A stretch of DNA of 27,387 bases, from the NCBI GenBank assembly GCA_048213135.1, contig PS015030.1:126788-154174 (forward strand), given 5' to 3'. A model generated the notes under the pieces. The model had not been told where the DNA came from. It did no database searches and worked only from the letters and a program-made list of their open reading frames with translations. The stretch is from Reclinomonas americana ATCC 50394 (Eukaryota; Jakobida; Jakobea; Jakobida). The translations under genes and the position numbers were made by a program. This document shows positions 10,096 to 19,798 of this stretch, one piece after another (the first letter of the stretch is position 1; each line of letters starts with the position of its first letter).

Positions 10096-10930
10096 GGAGG
10101 GGGCGAGATGGCGTTGCGCAGATGGGAACCCATCACAGTCGCTGTGTCTTGAATCCAAGATTGAGGAAAGGTGTAGAGTCATGCACACTTCCAAGATAGA
10201 CGAACCCAGCTACTGCGCATGCAGCCAGAGAAGAGAAAGAGAAAGAGAGAGAGAGAGAGACGCACACTCATATCCACAAGCACGCAAAGAGACGAACAAA
10301 GAGAGAGAGACGAACTGACAGCTAGAAAGACGACTGACTGACACACACACACGCTCTCTCTCTCTCTCACTCTCTCTCTCTCTCTTCTCACAAACACACA
10401 CACACACACACACGCAGACACACACACACACACGCTCCCTCTTTCTCATACAAACACACATACACGCACACAAACAGAGAGGCAAGCGCACAGACTTGCT
10501 GTTTGACAGAAAGACGGCTGAGAGAGACATGCCTCTCGCTGACTTTCACTTTTCTCCACCTCGTCTGTCCGATTCAATTCGAGAATGAGATTCACTGCTC
10601 CTCTCTTGTCATCATCTGCATGTTCGTGCACCAAAGGGGAGAGATATTGACCTTAGCACATGAATGTGTCGCTGAATCCACTTCATTACATTTCTTTCTC
10701 GCTTCATGCTTTCCCAACCTCCCTCTCTTTGTAGAAGCAGAAAACGAGCAGGATTTATGAGTTCAGTTCATCACATTTCTTTCCCTCCATTGTTTCCTCC
10801 CATCTCCCTCACTTTTCTTCGAAATTAGATCCTCCTCACTTCTGTCGTTGGCAGAGAGCATGCTCTTTGTCCCTGTCACTCACCCCCTTCTCCTCTTTCC
10901 CCCTCATAGCTCCCCCTCCCCCTCATCATC
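9420..10930. repeat. Gap and low-complexity intergenic DNA before the kinase-ARH gene
   Basis: N-run at 9420-9972. It is followed by (CGGT)n-like DNA at 9973-10025, (GA)n at about 10063-10100, GA and CA/GT simple repeats at 10225-10480, and more ordinary AT-richer sequence at 10500-10860. A pyrimidine tract at 10880-10925 sits directly before the kinase-ARH start codon. No gene or RNA was recognised. The 5' UTR and promoter of the downstream gene should lie within 10500-10930. Confidence 0.6.
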
Positions 10931-13900
10931 ATGGGCGGCGTCCGCGCCGACGACACCACCCCACGCCTCCCCCGCACCATGTGCGAGTCACTGGCCCGCG
11001 GCCTCCACGCCTCCGCCTACGTCGAATTCACCTACATGCTGCACTACGAGCCCGACGGCTCCCTCGGCGCCACCAGCTTCGACGTGGAGCGAGCGCTGGT
11101 CGAGGCCCTGGCCGTCAGCTCCTCGCCTCTCACCCCGCTCTCCGCCACCTCGCCCATGACGCCGTCGCCGTTTTCATCGCTCGGTTCTGCCTCTGCTTTT
11201 GGCGCCTCCTTTGCGGCCGTCATGGGTGCCGCTGGTGCCGGCAGCAGTGTCGGCAGCGGCGTCACTGGCATGCATTCGCCGGTGAGCAACAGCAGCGGCA
11301 CTGCGTCGCCGGTGCTGACGCAGGTGGCGACGTTTGCTTCGTCGCCCGGCTCCGTGTCGAGCATGTCGCGCCAGCGTGTCACCATTCGCGACGAGCGCCA
11401 GGTTTCGCTCGATGCCCTGCCGCCGCCGCAGATGGGGGCCTCCATGTCCATGTCGGCCTCGACCAAGACCAAGCCGGTGGCCACTTCCACCACGACGGCA
11501 ACGGCGACTCCAGCGCCCACGGCGGCGGCGGCCGCGGCCCCCACGCCGGCGGTGTCGGTGGCCTCTCGGTCGAACTCGAGTGGCAAGAGCCTCCTGCATC
11601 ACGCGCAGTCGACTCCCGATTTGAACCACGCGGCGGCACAGGCGGCCAAAGCCGAGAGTGCTGCGGGTAGCAGCAGACAGGTGAGACAGTAGTGTTTGTT
11701 CCTTGCGGGCGTTGATGCTGACCGACGTCCACAGACAAACCCGCGACACACCTCCATTTCGTCGCAAATGTCGGACGAGAGCGAGATTGTGGTGCCTGAG
11801 GTATGGAAAGGAGCGCGATATGCACATGTCTCCTTCTGCAGTTGAATAATTTGTGGTTGCTGTGCAGGATCCCGAGTACGAGGTGGAGCAGGAGCAGGTC
11901 CGCACGCTGCAGGTGAGAGAAGTGGTGTGGGCCTCAGCAAGAAAGCATCGCGCGCTCACTTGTGTTCGTTTCTCAGGCCAACATTGTGGCTCACGGACAC
12001 GGCCAGCATCGTGGCGAGTACGTGGAGTTGGATGAGAGGTTTTTGCTTCTACTCAGTCGGTGATTGCGGGCGGTGCTGTCGTGCTGACTCTTGTTGATGT
12101 TCACAGCACTATTACGAAGGAGCGCTATCTGGGCGAGGGTGCGAATGGCAAAGTGTTCATGGGCAGGGTGAGTTATTCGTTGACTGGCGGACTTTGTACG
12201 TGGCTTCCTCTTTCGCTCTCTCTATTTCTCTTTTCTCTCTCTGCGTGTGCATGCGCGCAAGGCTGGTCCCGTTCTCGTTCCTGTGCGCTGCTGTGTGCCA
12301 TTCTTGCACCCTGTGGAACAATGTCTCTTGCTACATTTCTCCTCCCTTTTCCCCACTCTTCCCCCTTCTCTTCTCTTCCCCTTCTCTTCCCCTTCTCTCC
12401 CCCTTCAATTCCCCTTCTCTTCCCCTTCTCTNNNNNNNNNNNNNNNNNNNNTGCTGGTTATTTCCTCCCTCTTGACTCTGCTGTACGGCCAAGGCGGATG
12501 TACGGTACAGCAGCTTCCCCTTCCTCTTCCCCTTCTCTCCCTTCATCCCCTTCTATTCCCCTCTCTCTCCTCTCTCTCTCCCCTCTCTCCCCTTCTCCCC
12601 TCTTCCCCTTCTCTTCCCCTTTCTCCCCTTTCTCTCCCTTCTCTCCCCCCTTCTCCCCCCCTTCTCCTTCTCCCTCCTTGCCTCCTTCTCCTTCTCCCCC
12701 TTCTTTCCCTGTCTCCACTCACTTCGCCTCCCAGCTGTACGGCACCGCCGTCGCTCTGAAAGAACTGATGGTCAACGACCCTGCGGCACTCGAGCAGGAG
12801 CTCCGTGTGCTCTCGCTGGCGCGCCATCCCGGCACTGTGAGCCTTATTGGCGCCTGCATGCACAGCAAGCCGCAGCTGTCCATTATTGTCACCGAGTACG
12901 TCAGCGGCGGTGACCTGAAGCACTGGCTCTATCGTGGCCCGGGAGTTGCGTTGTGAGGGACAGTGAGTGGTGGCAGTGTTTGTGCGCAGAGAGCCAACAC
13001 GTGTTGCGTTGCAGGTCGTGGCCTCCATTCGTCGGCGACTGGAGATGTGCCATCAGATTGCAAGCACGATGGCGTATTTGGTGCGTATGTTGGAGATGAG
13101 ATTTTACACTCGTTTTGTTTCTGATGCTCAACTGCTGTCTCCATGCGCAGCATTCGTGAGTCACCATGCCGCTGGGAATGAAGGTTATGCTAGCACTCAC
13201 TTGTATCTGTGTGCGCAGTCTCGGCATCGTCCATCGTGATCTCAAGCCTGAGAATGGTTCGTTTGTGTCACCTTTGTCTTGCTGCTCTTCGCACGTGCTG
13301 ATTGTTTTCATGGCTTGCCACAGTTCTGGGTGATCCGCCAAAGGTCGGCTCGCCAGGCGCACGTCTGCCTCAATACTTGTCTCTCACTCACCTTTCTGCA
13401 GGTGGCCGATTTCGGTCTCGCGCGCTTCACCAACAAGGAGGGCGAGTCGTTGCATGAATTCGGAGGTACAGCCACACTCCTGCTCGTCTTCGCCTTTTCG
13501 ACTGTTGCTGATGTGCGCCACTGTTTTTGTTGCAGGAACCGTGTTTTAGTTGCGCTTCGTGTTGGCGTGCTTGGCGTGAAGAGTCACGTGAGTAACCCGT
13601 CGTTTGTCGTGCAGCATGTCGCCTGAGGTGGCTCGTGGCGAGTCGTACGATGAGAAGGTTTGCGTGGTGTGTATTTTCTGACATGGCATCAGCTTTCACT
13701 CATGATGCGGATGCTTGTAGTGCGACGTCTACTCGTTTGGGTTTGTTCAAGTCACCTCGTTCCATATGCATTTCATGATACGTGTCTGACTCAACATTTG
13801 CGCGTTTGCTGCTATCGATGCGCAGTGTCATGTAAGTCTTCGTCATCGTTCGTCGTGCTTTTGTTTGTTCCTGACTGTGGAAATTGCTGCACAGGATGTG

Positions 13901-16900
13901 CGGTGCGGCATGCATACCTTTGTTCAGCCCGCACCGCTCGACAGTGATCTGACACGCTTTCCTCTGCAGAAATCATGTCGCGAGAGCGTCCGTACAATGG
14001 AACAGGTGTGACGAATCAGGTTCGTCGATGACGCTTTCACTTTTGCATGTCGTTCTGCGTTCAGGGAGCTCTGCGTTCCGCAGCCTTTTACTCGAATCCC
14101 TTGCACCTTCTGTCTCTCTTTCTCTCTGCGCATGTGTGAAGCTGCCTCTGCATGTCTCTCCTCTCTCTCTCTCTCTCGCCTCCTCGAACTTGATCTGCCT
14201 CAGTCTGTGAGTCTTCCACTCGCTCACACTCTGTGTTTCCTCCTTCGATGCGTTTCTTTTCTCTCTTGATTGATGCTGGTTATTTCCCTCCCTCTTGACT
14301 CTCTTCATACTCTCTTCCTGTTCTTTGTCTGTTCTCCTCTCGTCACGTTCTTTCCTCTCCTTTCCACATCCTCTCCTCTCCGCATCCCTTCCTCTTCATC
14401 TCGTTCCCCAGCTCCCATCGTCNNNNNNNNNNNNNNNNNNNNNNNNNNNNNNNNNNNNNNNNNNNNNNNNNNNNNNNNNNNNNNNNNNNNNNNNNNNNNN
14501 NNNNNNNNNNNNNNNNNNNNNNNNNNNNNNNNNNNNNNNNNNNNNNNNNNNNNNNNNNNNNNNNNNNNNNNNNNNNNNNNNNNNNNNNNNNNNNNNNNNN
14601 NNNNNNNNNNNNNCTATGTCCTCTTCCGTTCCTTCGTATCCTCCTCCTCCTCCTCTCTCTCTCTCTCTCTTATCTTCTTCCACTCTCCTCTCTCTCTCTC
14701 CTTTGCCATCGTCCTCTCATCCTCTTTCGCTCGCAGTTCGGCCTCCTCTACAAGGTCGCTCGTGATGGAATCCGGCCGACCGTCTCCGCCACAACTCCTG
14801 CATCGGTCTGTGCGCGCCACCAGCATCATCAAGTCTCGCGCCTCCCACAAACTCACGTGACCTCTCCCTTCCCCCAGATCAAGAGCCTGATTGAGAGATG
14901 TTGGAGCGGCTCCTCCAAGCACGATAACCACCGACCGCCGTTCCGCAAGGTTGGTTGCCTGTTGTATGAACACCCGCTTCTCGGTTGTTGCCAATCTCCA
15001 CCTGCGGCAGATTGTCAAGGAGCTGCGCAAGATTCTCGACTCGGATCCGACGATCGACGGAGACACTGCTGCGGCGCCCCTGATACCGCTGCCGCAACGA
15101 ACTCCGTCCGACATTGCGATGCCGCCGCTGTTGGTGGATCGTGTCAAGGGCCTGCTGGTTGGCGGTGCAATCGGCTGTGTGCTGGGTCTGGCCACAGCGC
15201 AGCTGACTGCGGAGCAAGCGCGACAGGCGGTGCGTTGACATGCCTGGTGGGGAGGTGATGACGGTTGAGGCGCTGATGCCGTTTCTTTGCAGTGTGGTGA
15301 CGGCGTGTTGAGCTATCAAGCGGGTTGGCGGCGATTCAAGGAGGAGTTTCGTGTGGTTCCAGAGCTGCAGTGATGCATTTGTCTCACATATTCCTGCTGC
15401 GACAGAATGCAAAAAGGCATCCACTCGGGTCTTTGGCTCCTCGGTGACTGGACCGATGCGTACGATATTCAGCTGGTCGGGTTGCTGTCGTTTCGTAGCG
15501 CTGCCTTCTTTTACTCCTTGCAATCTCGGCTGTTTTGTTGACCACCTGTTTTTTGTTTCGACAGCCTGTTGAGCAAAGACGGCCAGGCGGTGGCGCAAGA
15601 CTTTGGACGACGGCTTCAGCACTGGATCTCGCACGGTACGTGATGTGTAGTGAGCGAGGCAGCTGGCGGTGGTTGACGTCTGTTGCTTCTGTCTGTGCAG
15701 GCTTCCCTGACCCACCTTTCAACGACAAGAAGTCGCCGGGAGCGGTGAGTACTGAGCAAAGAAGACCGGCGGTGCAGCTGCGTGTATCTCACTCGGCTGT
15801 TGCGATGCCAGGGGCGAACCATTACTGCGTGTGCCAATCATCCACTCTTTGGCACGGACAAGACGCACCTGGTTGGACTGCACATTGTTGCGTGGAAGAG
15901 CAAGAGAGAGGACGAGAGCTTTATCAAGTGAGAAAACAGTGTGTCCGGAAGCAAGCAAGCGAGGATGCAGAGAAGCAAGTTTTGCAGATGCATGACTCCA
16001 ACATGTGCTCACTCACACGTATTTGTTCTCGTGCAGTGGTCCGACCCTTTCAAGGTACATTTTGCGTTGTGTGTTCCGCGCTGTCTCATTCAGTTGTGTT
16101 TATCGACGCACTCACAGGGCGCTTGCCGCCGCACCACCAATGGCTCCTTCATGCGCATCTCCACCCTCGCCATTCCGTACTACGACGAGGTTGGTAATGT
16201 TCGGCTCCCCGCGTGACCACTGCGGTGCACTCACACTTTGTTATTATGCGGCAGTGGGAGGTGGTGCGCGATCAGACCATTCCGCTGTGCATGGCGACGC
16301 ACGCCGATCCGCGTGCCATTGCCGCCTGCATTGCACTGGTTTCGATTCTCTCGCAGACTCTGTGTGGCGAGCGCGACCCCAATGTCATGTGCGTTACGCG
16401 ATGGGATAGTGAGGGTAGAAAAGTCTGTAAATCCAGGTGTGCTCAATCGTGTGCCTGCACAGTTTCACCACGGCCATCGATCGTGCCGTGTTTGAGATGG
16501 AACAGTACATCAAGCAGGTTCGTTGATGGGAAGGGGTTGAAGAGGAAAAGAATCCCTGCTATTTTCAGAGACTCATCTTCCTTCTCCTCCCCTTCCCCCT
16601 TCGGTCTACTCCCTTCGGTCTTCCCCCTTCGGTCTTCCCCTTCGGTCTTCCCCTCTACGGTCTTCCCCTCTTCGGTCTTCCCCTCTTCGGTCTTCCCCCN
16701 NNNNNNNNNNNNNNNNNNNNNNNNNNNNNNNNNNNNNNNNNNNNNNNNNNNNNNNNNNNNNNGGTCTTCCCCCTTTGGTCTTCCCCCTTTGGTCTTCCCC
16801 CTTTGGTCTTCCCCCTTTGGTCTTCCCCCTTCAGTCTTCCCCCTTTGGTCTTCCTCCCTTGCTCTTCCCCCTTTGCTCTTCCCCCTTCGTCTTCCCCTTT

Positions 16901-17673
16901 TCCCCTTTCCCCTTCCGTCTTCCCCTTCCGCCCCTCTCACCCTCACTTCCCCTTGCCTCATAGCTTCCCGCCCTCATGACCACTCTCCTGGCGAGCCTGA
17001 GCGAGTTGCCGGAGGTGCACGCAGAGTACAAGGACGAGGCCGTGCAGCTGCGCGAGTCCTTCGAGTCCAACTTCCCCGAGGCACAGCTGCGATGCACGCG
17101 TGAAGTTCTCGTGCGCTATTGCACGGCCGAGCTCGCCGACTTGCACCTGGATGAGGTGAGTGCATGGAAAGAGAGGGAGAGAGAGAGAGGGAAATGAGAG
17201 GAGTGAGTGCTGACATGAAACTCGTCAGCCGGAAATCAATTTTGTGTTCAAGTCGCTGGGTGTGGCCATGTGGACGCTGCGGCGCCTGATTGGCCGTCGC
17301 GAGAGCCGAGCGGAGATGGGTCCTGAGTTCTTCCAGGACACTCTCATGCAAATCATTCGCTGCGGCGGCGACGCCGACGCGAACGGCCTCATTTCGGGCA
17401 CGGTGATGGGGTGCTTTATTGGCTACTCTGCACTGGTAATCATTGCAAGGCTCGTCTATTTTTCTCCTCTCGTTACTTACTCTCTCTACCGCCCAGCCTC
17501 GCGATTGGGTGGGCGATTTGCGGTTCGGTCGGTGGCTGGAGGAGCAGAGCGAGCGCATGGCGGAGCTGGCGCATCGCACATCGCGTGTGAACTCGCCCGC
17601 AACAGCGGCCGCAGCGTCGGCAGCAGCCTCAGAGGAGACTAGTGATGCAACTGCTGCGGCGGCGGCGGAGTGA
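10931..17673 (+). CDS. TKL-type protein kinase fused to ADP-ribosylglycohydrolase domain, 1012 aa, 32 exons
   Basis: Exons: 10931-11680, 11735-11800, 11868-11912, 11977-12017, 12107-12167, 12735-12944, 13015-13080, 13151-13155, 13219-13256, 13324-13343, 13402-13465, 13536-13548, 13615-13657, 13721-13740, 13826-13831, 13895-13902, 13970-14019, 14737-14805, 14878-14949, 15011-15229, 15293-15345, 15406-15480, 15565-15635, 15701-15744, 15812-15886, 16037-16054, 16118-16189, 16255-16388, 16463-16517, 16964-17155, 17229-17435, 17497-17673 (3039 nt). Residues 1-300 are a Ser/Ala/Thr-rich region. The kinase is at about 305-560: GEGANGKV, VALK, HRDLKPEN, ADFGLA, MSPEVARG, DVYSFG, CW. The ARH domain is at about 590-960: LLVGGAIG, GDWTDAYD, HWISHGFPD, TNGSFMRIS, THADPRA, GGDADANG. 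An Ala-rich tail ends the protein. The kinase looks active; the ARH metal site is altered (TDDT to TDAY, DADT to DADA). The least certain splice choices are the donors at 15346 and 15887. Predicted cytosolic or nuclear, with no signal peptide. Confidence 0.85.
12168..12734 (+). repeat. Kinase-ARH intron 5 with CTTCCCC-type repeats and a 20-N gap
   Basis: The intron separates the glycine-loop exon from the VALK exon. It holds CTTCTCTTCCCC-like units at about 12345-12431 and again at 12515-12715, around a gap at 12432-12451. Between them lies a unique patch (12452-12515) whose two halves recur elsewhere in the window. The last bases form a normal pyrimidine tract and CCCAG acceptor. Confidence 0.65.
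14020..14736 (+). repeat. Kinase-ARH intron 17, pyrimidine-rich, with a 191-N gap
   Basis: Pyrimidine-rich intron in the C-lobe of the kinase, with (CT)n blocks near 14105-14180 and 14655-14700 and an N-run at 14423-14613. It also contains the TGCTGGTTATTTCCCTCCCT sequence found in intron 5. The flanking exons join as TGVTNQ then FGLLYKV in phase 0, so no missing exon is required. Confidence 0.6.
16590..16905 (+). repeat. 14-bp minisatellite in kinase-ARH intron 29
   Basis: A tandem array of a unit close to GGTCTTCCCCCTTY, interrupted by an N-run at 16700-16762. Units before the gap carry TTCGG or CTACGG variants. Units after it mostly carry TTTGG, so the two flanks have diverged as separate blocks. 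The array sits between the exons ending EQYIKQ and beginning LPALMTT. Confidence 0.8.
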
Positions 17674-17722
17674 AAGTGGGCGAGCTGATGTGCTAACGCG
17701 TAGGAGGAGGTGGTAGAAGCAG

Positions 17723-17943
17723 GTGTGCACTCGTGGTGCTCAGTCACTCCCACGGCAACATCATTTGCGCTGTGAGGTCGATGGGCTGAGGCAAACAGGG
17801 AGAAAGAGAGGGAAGAGAGAAGGAGAGGCAAGGTACGTGTGCGATCTCTTGGATGTCGGCCACGTCTCGTGTACTTGCAGGAATGTGCTGTACGAGAACC
17901 CGTGTCTCGGGGTGGCCAACCTGCCATGCAAGTGCCTGCACAG
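17723..17943 (+). pseudogene. Two exon-like fragments of an alpha/beta-hydrolase-like sequence
   Basis: Segment 17723-17776 reads CALVVLSHSHGNIICAV and segment 17881-17943 reads NVLYENPCLGVANLPCKCLH. The two join in phase through a 104-nt GT-AG interval, both donors being AG before GTC. SHSHGN resembles the nucleophile elbow (variant GxSxG) of serine hydrolases and lipases. No start codon or upstream exon can exist close by, because the kinase-ARH stop lies 50 bp before, and no continuation was found downstream, where repeats begin. I read it as an exon remnant. An alternative is 3' extension of the kinase-ARH transcript by readthrough or alternative splicing. Confidence 0.35.
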
Positions 17944-17947
17944 GTCA

Positions 17948-18201
17948 GAGATGCAGTCAAGGGAAAAGAGAATAAGCAAGGCCCGACTTCGAGGGTTGCC
18001 GTTGAACGGAGTCGCGGTTCAACAAAGGTTTCTGGCCTTCCTGACAAGCAAGCGCCCTGCCAAGGGTCAAGGATCTGAGATACAGTCAAGGAAAGAATGC
18101 AGAAGGCCCGACTTCGAAGGGTTGCTGACGAACCAAAGGGTTGAACTCCTGATGCAAGGATAAAATGGCCGATTTCAAGCGTGCAGAAAGCCCGACTTCG
18201 C
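17948..18201 (+). repeat. Three-copy repeat carrying GCCCGACTTCG
   Basis: GCCCGACTTCG occurs at 17981, 18106 and 18190, followed each time by a GGGTTGC/GGCTTGC-like sequence. The first two copies are also preceded by GAGAT(G/A)CAGTCAAGG at about 17948 and 18078. The spacing is 125 and 84 nt, so the units are imperfect. The third copy lies inside the predicted first exon of the coiled-coil gene. Confidence 0.6.
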
Positions 18202-19753
18202 CGGCTTGCCTGCCGCTCCCCCCACAGCGAATTGGAAGCCAAGAATTGAGTGCAAGCGACGTGCAATCGTCGTCCTCGCGTCCTCTTCCCACATTGTCAC
18301 CCTTCAATCATCTCCAAAGAAAGAAAAAGTTGCGCTCCATGTCACCATCTCACTGTGTGCCTCACTCACTCACTCACTGACACACACTCTCTCACACAGT
18401 GGCCGACGATCGACGACCACTAAGTTGCGTTCACTCTCTCTCTCACTCACTCTCTCTCTCTCTCACTCTCTCACTCTCTCTCTCTCTCTCACACAGGCGC
18501 CTCCTCTCGTCGCAACACGCCCACAGTGCTCAGCAAAGGCGAACAAGCAGTCGCCATGGAAAAGTCAATCGAAGAGTCGATCCGCACAGCAGAGGAGCTG
18601 GGCAAGCGAGGAGANNNNNNNNNNNNNNNNNNNNGTACGAGCGCGCAGAGAGCTTACTACGACAGGTGCGCCACTCATGCAGAAGTCAGTCAGTCACATA
18701 AGACTGCGTCACAAATCGATTGTATTTCTACAGTGTGCAGAGACGCAAGAGACGAAGCTGCGATATCCGTCGAACGATCCGCGGTTTCTGCGCACGGCGT
18801 TGCTGATTGACGAGTGCATTATCGCGCGATTGCGCGCGGAGAACGATCGATTGCGGCGATTGTACAGGCAGGAGCGATCGCGAAATTTTTCGCCGAATCG
18901 CAAGGCGGTGATGGCCGCGTTGAAGAGTGTGACTGTTGCTGCTCCTGTTGTTGTTGCTGTTGCTGCTCCGCCAGTGGTGGTGCGCGCGCAGACACCGTCG
19001 TTGCCGGAGGCGACGGTGGAGATGGAGGGCGCGAGGCAGCGGACGGATGAGACGGCGGAGAAGCTGAGGAGACACAAGGGCGAGGTGCGGTGGGAGTGAT
19101 TCAATGCGCCTTTCCTTGCGTTCTTTTCCTGCTGTCTGCGTGTCACACACACACACACACACACACTCTCTCTCTCTCTCACTCTGCTTCCTGCTCGTTG
19201 TGCGACTGTCTCCATCGGTTTCGACTGCGGTGCTTCGTCTGTGCTCAATGCGCTTTTCCTTCAGTTCTCGTGGTCACTTGTCCCTCCACATTCCTCCTGT
19301 CTGCGTCTCGCACTCTCTCTCACTCTCACATACTCTACTTCCTGCTCGTTGCGTTTCTGTATTCATTGTTAACGGCTGCGCTGCTTCGTCTGTGCTCAAT
19401 GCGCCTTTCCTTCTGTTCTCGTGTTCGCCCGTCCCTCCACGTTCCTCTTATTTGCGTCTCGCACTCTCTCTCACTCTCGCTGCGCATCTGTCTTCATTGG
19501 TTTCGACTGTGCAGGTTCTCATTCGTCTCACCGGCGGGCCTTTCTTCTGTTCTTGTGATTGCCTTGTTTCATATCTCACTCTCGTCCTCCACCCTGTCTG
19601 CGTCTCGGATGCCTCCGTTGCTTTCCACTGCTAGTCTCTCTCTGTGAGAGATCCTGCTTGCTGTGTCTTCTTTGGGTTCGACTGGGCAGCAGCGTTCTCA
19701 TTCGTCTGTGATCAAGCGCGCCATTCTTCCTTTCTCGTGATCACCTTGTTTTC

Positions 19754-19798
<45 letters not shown>

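Noticed and set aside
14878-14910. ATTGAGAGATGTTGG resembling the TTGAGAGATG of the trefoil repeats
   Set aside because: Here it encodes IERCW of the kinase C-lobe, a conserved motif, so the match is by chance.
15370-15405. Alternative 36-nt intron in the ARH region giving EEFRVVPELQ
   Set aside because: Too short compared with all other introns. The donor at 15346 gives a 60-nt intron and also keeps the frame.
15887-15928. Extension of exon 25 to a GTGAGA donor at 15928 (AWKSKREDESFI)
   Set aside because: The donor is good, but its phase does not fit the next two exons (WSDPFK, GACRRTTNGSF). The phase-0 donor at 15887 does. It remains the least certain junction of the gene.
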